Source: an uncultured Pseudomonadota bacterium
GTDB lineage: Bacteria > SAR324 > NAC60-12
Direction: 5' to 3'
NCBI GenBank assembly: GCA_913056375.1
Contig: CAJXNF010000203.1
Coordinates: 1-5,843 of the forward strand
Length of the DNA stretch: 5,843 nt
The position numbers and the translations under genes are program-made. Positions 4,599 through 5,843 of this stretch are shown one piece after another; the first letter of the stretch is position 1; each line of letters begins with the position of its first letter. The notes under the pieces are model-generated. The model made no database searches, was not told the origin of the DNA, and saw nothing but the letters and a program-made list of their open reading frames with translations.

Positions 4599-5843
4599 TC
4601 AAACAGCGTAGGTAAATAGAGCGGCTTGCTCCTTCCACAATTCCTCAAGCTCATCCATCATTCTTGGATTCAACTGAACCTGCATTGGGGTTTGGATCAT
4701 TACAGAGGCATCGCTCTCTGTTTTGACACGAAAGTGGACCTTCTGGGATCCTTGGTACTTTTGAAATATACCACGCAGATGGCGCAACTGCTCTGGAGGC
4801 ATGCGTTCCTGATCTATACAAATCGTCATACTTAGTGCTTTTTCAGAGCGAACCTGACTGAGTAATTCCAAGCGATCTGCTACCAAACCAAACTCATCAT
4901 CCCGAAAACTGATGCGCCCACTGACAAGCAACGGTTCATCCATTTCAAGCAGATGTCCGTAGTCGTTGTAGATTCGACTATAGATGGGCAGTTCCAGGAT
5001 ACCTCTCAAGTCTTCGAGACGAACAATAGCAAATTTTTCAGAGTTCTTTGTCAATCGGATGGTCTTCTCAACGACAATTCCAGCTATGGAGACATTGTCT
5101 CCTTCTTTGTGAATACCGGTAAGAATATCAGCGGAACTGGTTGCCAAAGCTTTAACATCAGAAGCATATTGATCCAGAGGATGACCAGAGACATAAAATC
5201 CTAAAGCCTCCTTCTCTAATCTAAGCCTTTCTTTCAGTGACCAGTCTCGAATGTCTGGCAACTCCAGTTGTGTTTCGGTTTGACGTGCCTCTGACTCATC
5301 CATCAGATCGAATAGTGATTGCTGTGAGCCATCCTCTGCTCGTTGAAACTCCTGGGCTAAATGGATTGCGTGATCCAGCACGTTGAGTAGTTGAGCCCGG
5401 TTAGGACGAAAAGAATCAAACGCTCCACACTTGACCAGTGTTTCAAGCATCCGCTTATTCATCCGATTGAAATCCAAAATTTTCAAAAACTCCATAAAGT
5501 CACTGATTTCTTCAACTTCCTGGCGAGCTTCAACCAACGCATCAACGGCATTGCCCCCAACATTCTTGACTGCATTCAAGCCAAAACGGACTGCTTCAAT
5601 CCGGGCCTCTCGTCGCAGAAATCTTCGAATTGGAGATAGCTCTGCAGAATCTGCAGTGGTTTGAAGTTCAACCTGAAGTTGTTGGAGAATTTTGGATTCC
5701 GCAGAATCCAAAGTCTTTTTCAGGACTTCCATCTGGGTCTGTAGCGCCTGTAGAAACTCCAATTCCGTTCCAAAGTCTTTTTCAAGCATAGGAGTGAGGA
5801 GGTGTCGCAGTACGTTTCGAAGAGGCTCTGCGTTGTTCATCGA
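4599..5843 (-). CDS. dnaE: DNA polymerase III alpha subunit, C-terminal part (5' end outside window)
   Basis: DnaE is the replicative polymerase subunit of the DNA polymerase III holoenzyme; full proteins exceed 1,100 residues, so the 413 residues seen here (counted from an in-frame ATG at 5840) are the C-terminal third. Recognisable in order: VRFGLNAVKNVGGNAVDALVEAR (84-106), MNKRMLETLVKCGAFDSFRP (127-146) with NRAQLLNVL, the linker EALGFYVSGHPLDQY (211-225), the OB-fold domain (about 249-327, including SIAGIVVEKTIRLTKNSEKF and LLVSGRISFRDDEFGLVADR), and a C-terminal domain ending NPRMMDELEELW. The polymerase active site and PHP domain lie outside. The ATG at 5840 is probably internal. Residues 1 to about 80 do not resemble the DnaE sequence expected before RFGL; the DNA there has repeats and hairpins. 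The stop is followed by a weak terminator and then the flagellar genes, whose neighbourhood is probably coincidental. Confidence 0.93.
   Translation of the reverse strand, partial: SMNNAEPLRNVLRHLLTPMLEKDFGTELEFLQALQTQMEVLKKTLDSAESKILQQLQVELQTTADSAELSPIRRFLRREARIEAVRFGLNAVKNVGGNAVDALVEARQEVEEISDFMEFLKILDFNRMNKRMLETLVKCGAFDSFRPNRAQLLNVLDHAIHLAQEFQRAEDGSQQSLFDLMDESEARQTETQLELPDIRDWSLKERLRLEKEALGFYVSGHPLDQYASDVKALATSSADILTGIHKEGDNVSIAGIVVEKTIRLTKNSEKFAIVRLEDLRGILELPIYSRIYNDYGHLLEMDEPLLVSGRISFRDDEFGLVADRLELLSQVRSEKALSMTICIDQERMPPEQLRHLRGIFQKYQGSQKVHFRVKTESDASVMIQTPMQVQLNPRMMDELEELWKEQAALFTYAV
5642..5656. repeat. Palindrome CTGCAGA-A-TCTGCAG inside dnaE
   Basis: A perfect 7+1+7 dyad lies within the unusual dnaE segment. 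On the coding strand its core GATTCTGCAGA nearly repeats GATTCTGCGGA of the hairpin at 5691-5712, and the encoded peptides share DSAE (TLDSAES and TADSAEL). Confidence 0.7.
5691..5712. repeat. Nine-bp perfect hairpin inside dnaE
   Basis: TTTGGATTC (5691-5699) and GAATCCAAA (5704-5712) form a perfect stem with loop CGCA on the plus strand (TGCG on the coding strand). Its 3' arm overlaps the first copy of the 16-bp direct repeat. Confidence 0.75.
5707..5784. repeat. 16-bp direct repeat inside dnaE (5707-5722 and 5769-5784)
   Basis: TCCAAAGTCTTTTTCA occurs twice, exactly, 62 bp apart. As 62 is not a multiple of three, the copies are read in different frames (LKKTLDS against LEKDFGT on the coding strand). 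Both copies are followed on the coding strand by CGGAAT after a 1- or 5-base gap, which hints at a duplication with later small changes. Confidence 0.8.

Overview
The window carries a run of early flagellar basal-body genes, all on the minus strand, downstream of the 3' end of dnaE. Read in the direction of transcription (from high to low coordinates) the order is: dnaE C-terminal part (cut by the window edge), a 559-bp gap, flgB, flgC, an unnamed 95-codon gene, fliE, a 202-bp gap, fliF, then the first 194 codons of a fliH-type gene cut by the left edge. No convincing gene lies on the plus strand. The proteins point to a flagellated diderm bacterium. Base composition is moderate, and the DnaE is of the long proteobacterial type with a C-terminal OB fold. 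Two good sigma-54 type promoter matches fit a delta-proteobacterial or SAR324-like lineage, but that placement is a guess and nothing here fixes the taxon.

Region by region. (1) 4599-5843: DnaE from just before the RFGLNAVKNVG segment to the stop. The first roughly 80 visible residues do not look like DnaE and are written in DNA rich in repeats and hairpins. (2) 4040-4598: non-coding. It has a weak terminator after dnaE, mutually exclusive hairpins, a 20-bp AT-rich palindrome, recurring ATTGAG words including one inverted pair, a terminator-like element, and a -24/-12 promoter placed to start transcription about 31 nt before flgB. (3) 2478-4039: flgB and flgC (coupled through TAATG), the 95-codon gene with a strong Shine-Dalgarno, and fliE. 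(4) 2276-2477: a gap with a second -24/-12 match that would give fliF its own promoter and a leader of about 130 nt. (5) 1-2275: fliF, a strong hairpin just after its stop, and a FliH-like gene.

How they work together: FliF forms the MS ring in the inner membrane, FliE joins that ring and the export gate to the rod, FlgB and FlgC build the proximal rod, and FliH controls the export ATPase FliI.

The points most worth following are the 95-residue protein, which looks like a diverged FliE or inner-rod relative beside a normal FliE; the absence of fliG between fliF and fliH; the unusual DnaE segment; and the dense regulatory or RNA-like structure in the dnaE-flgB gap.
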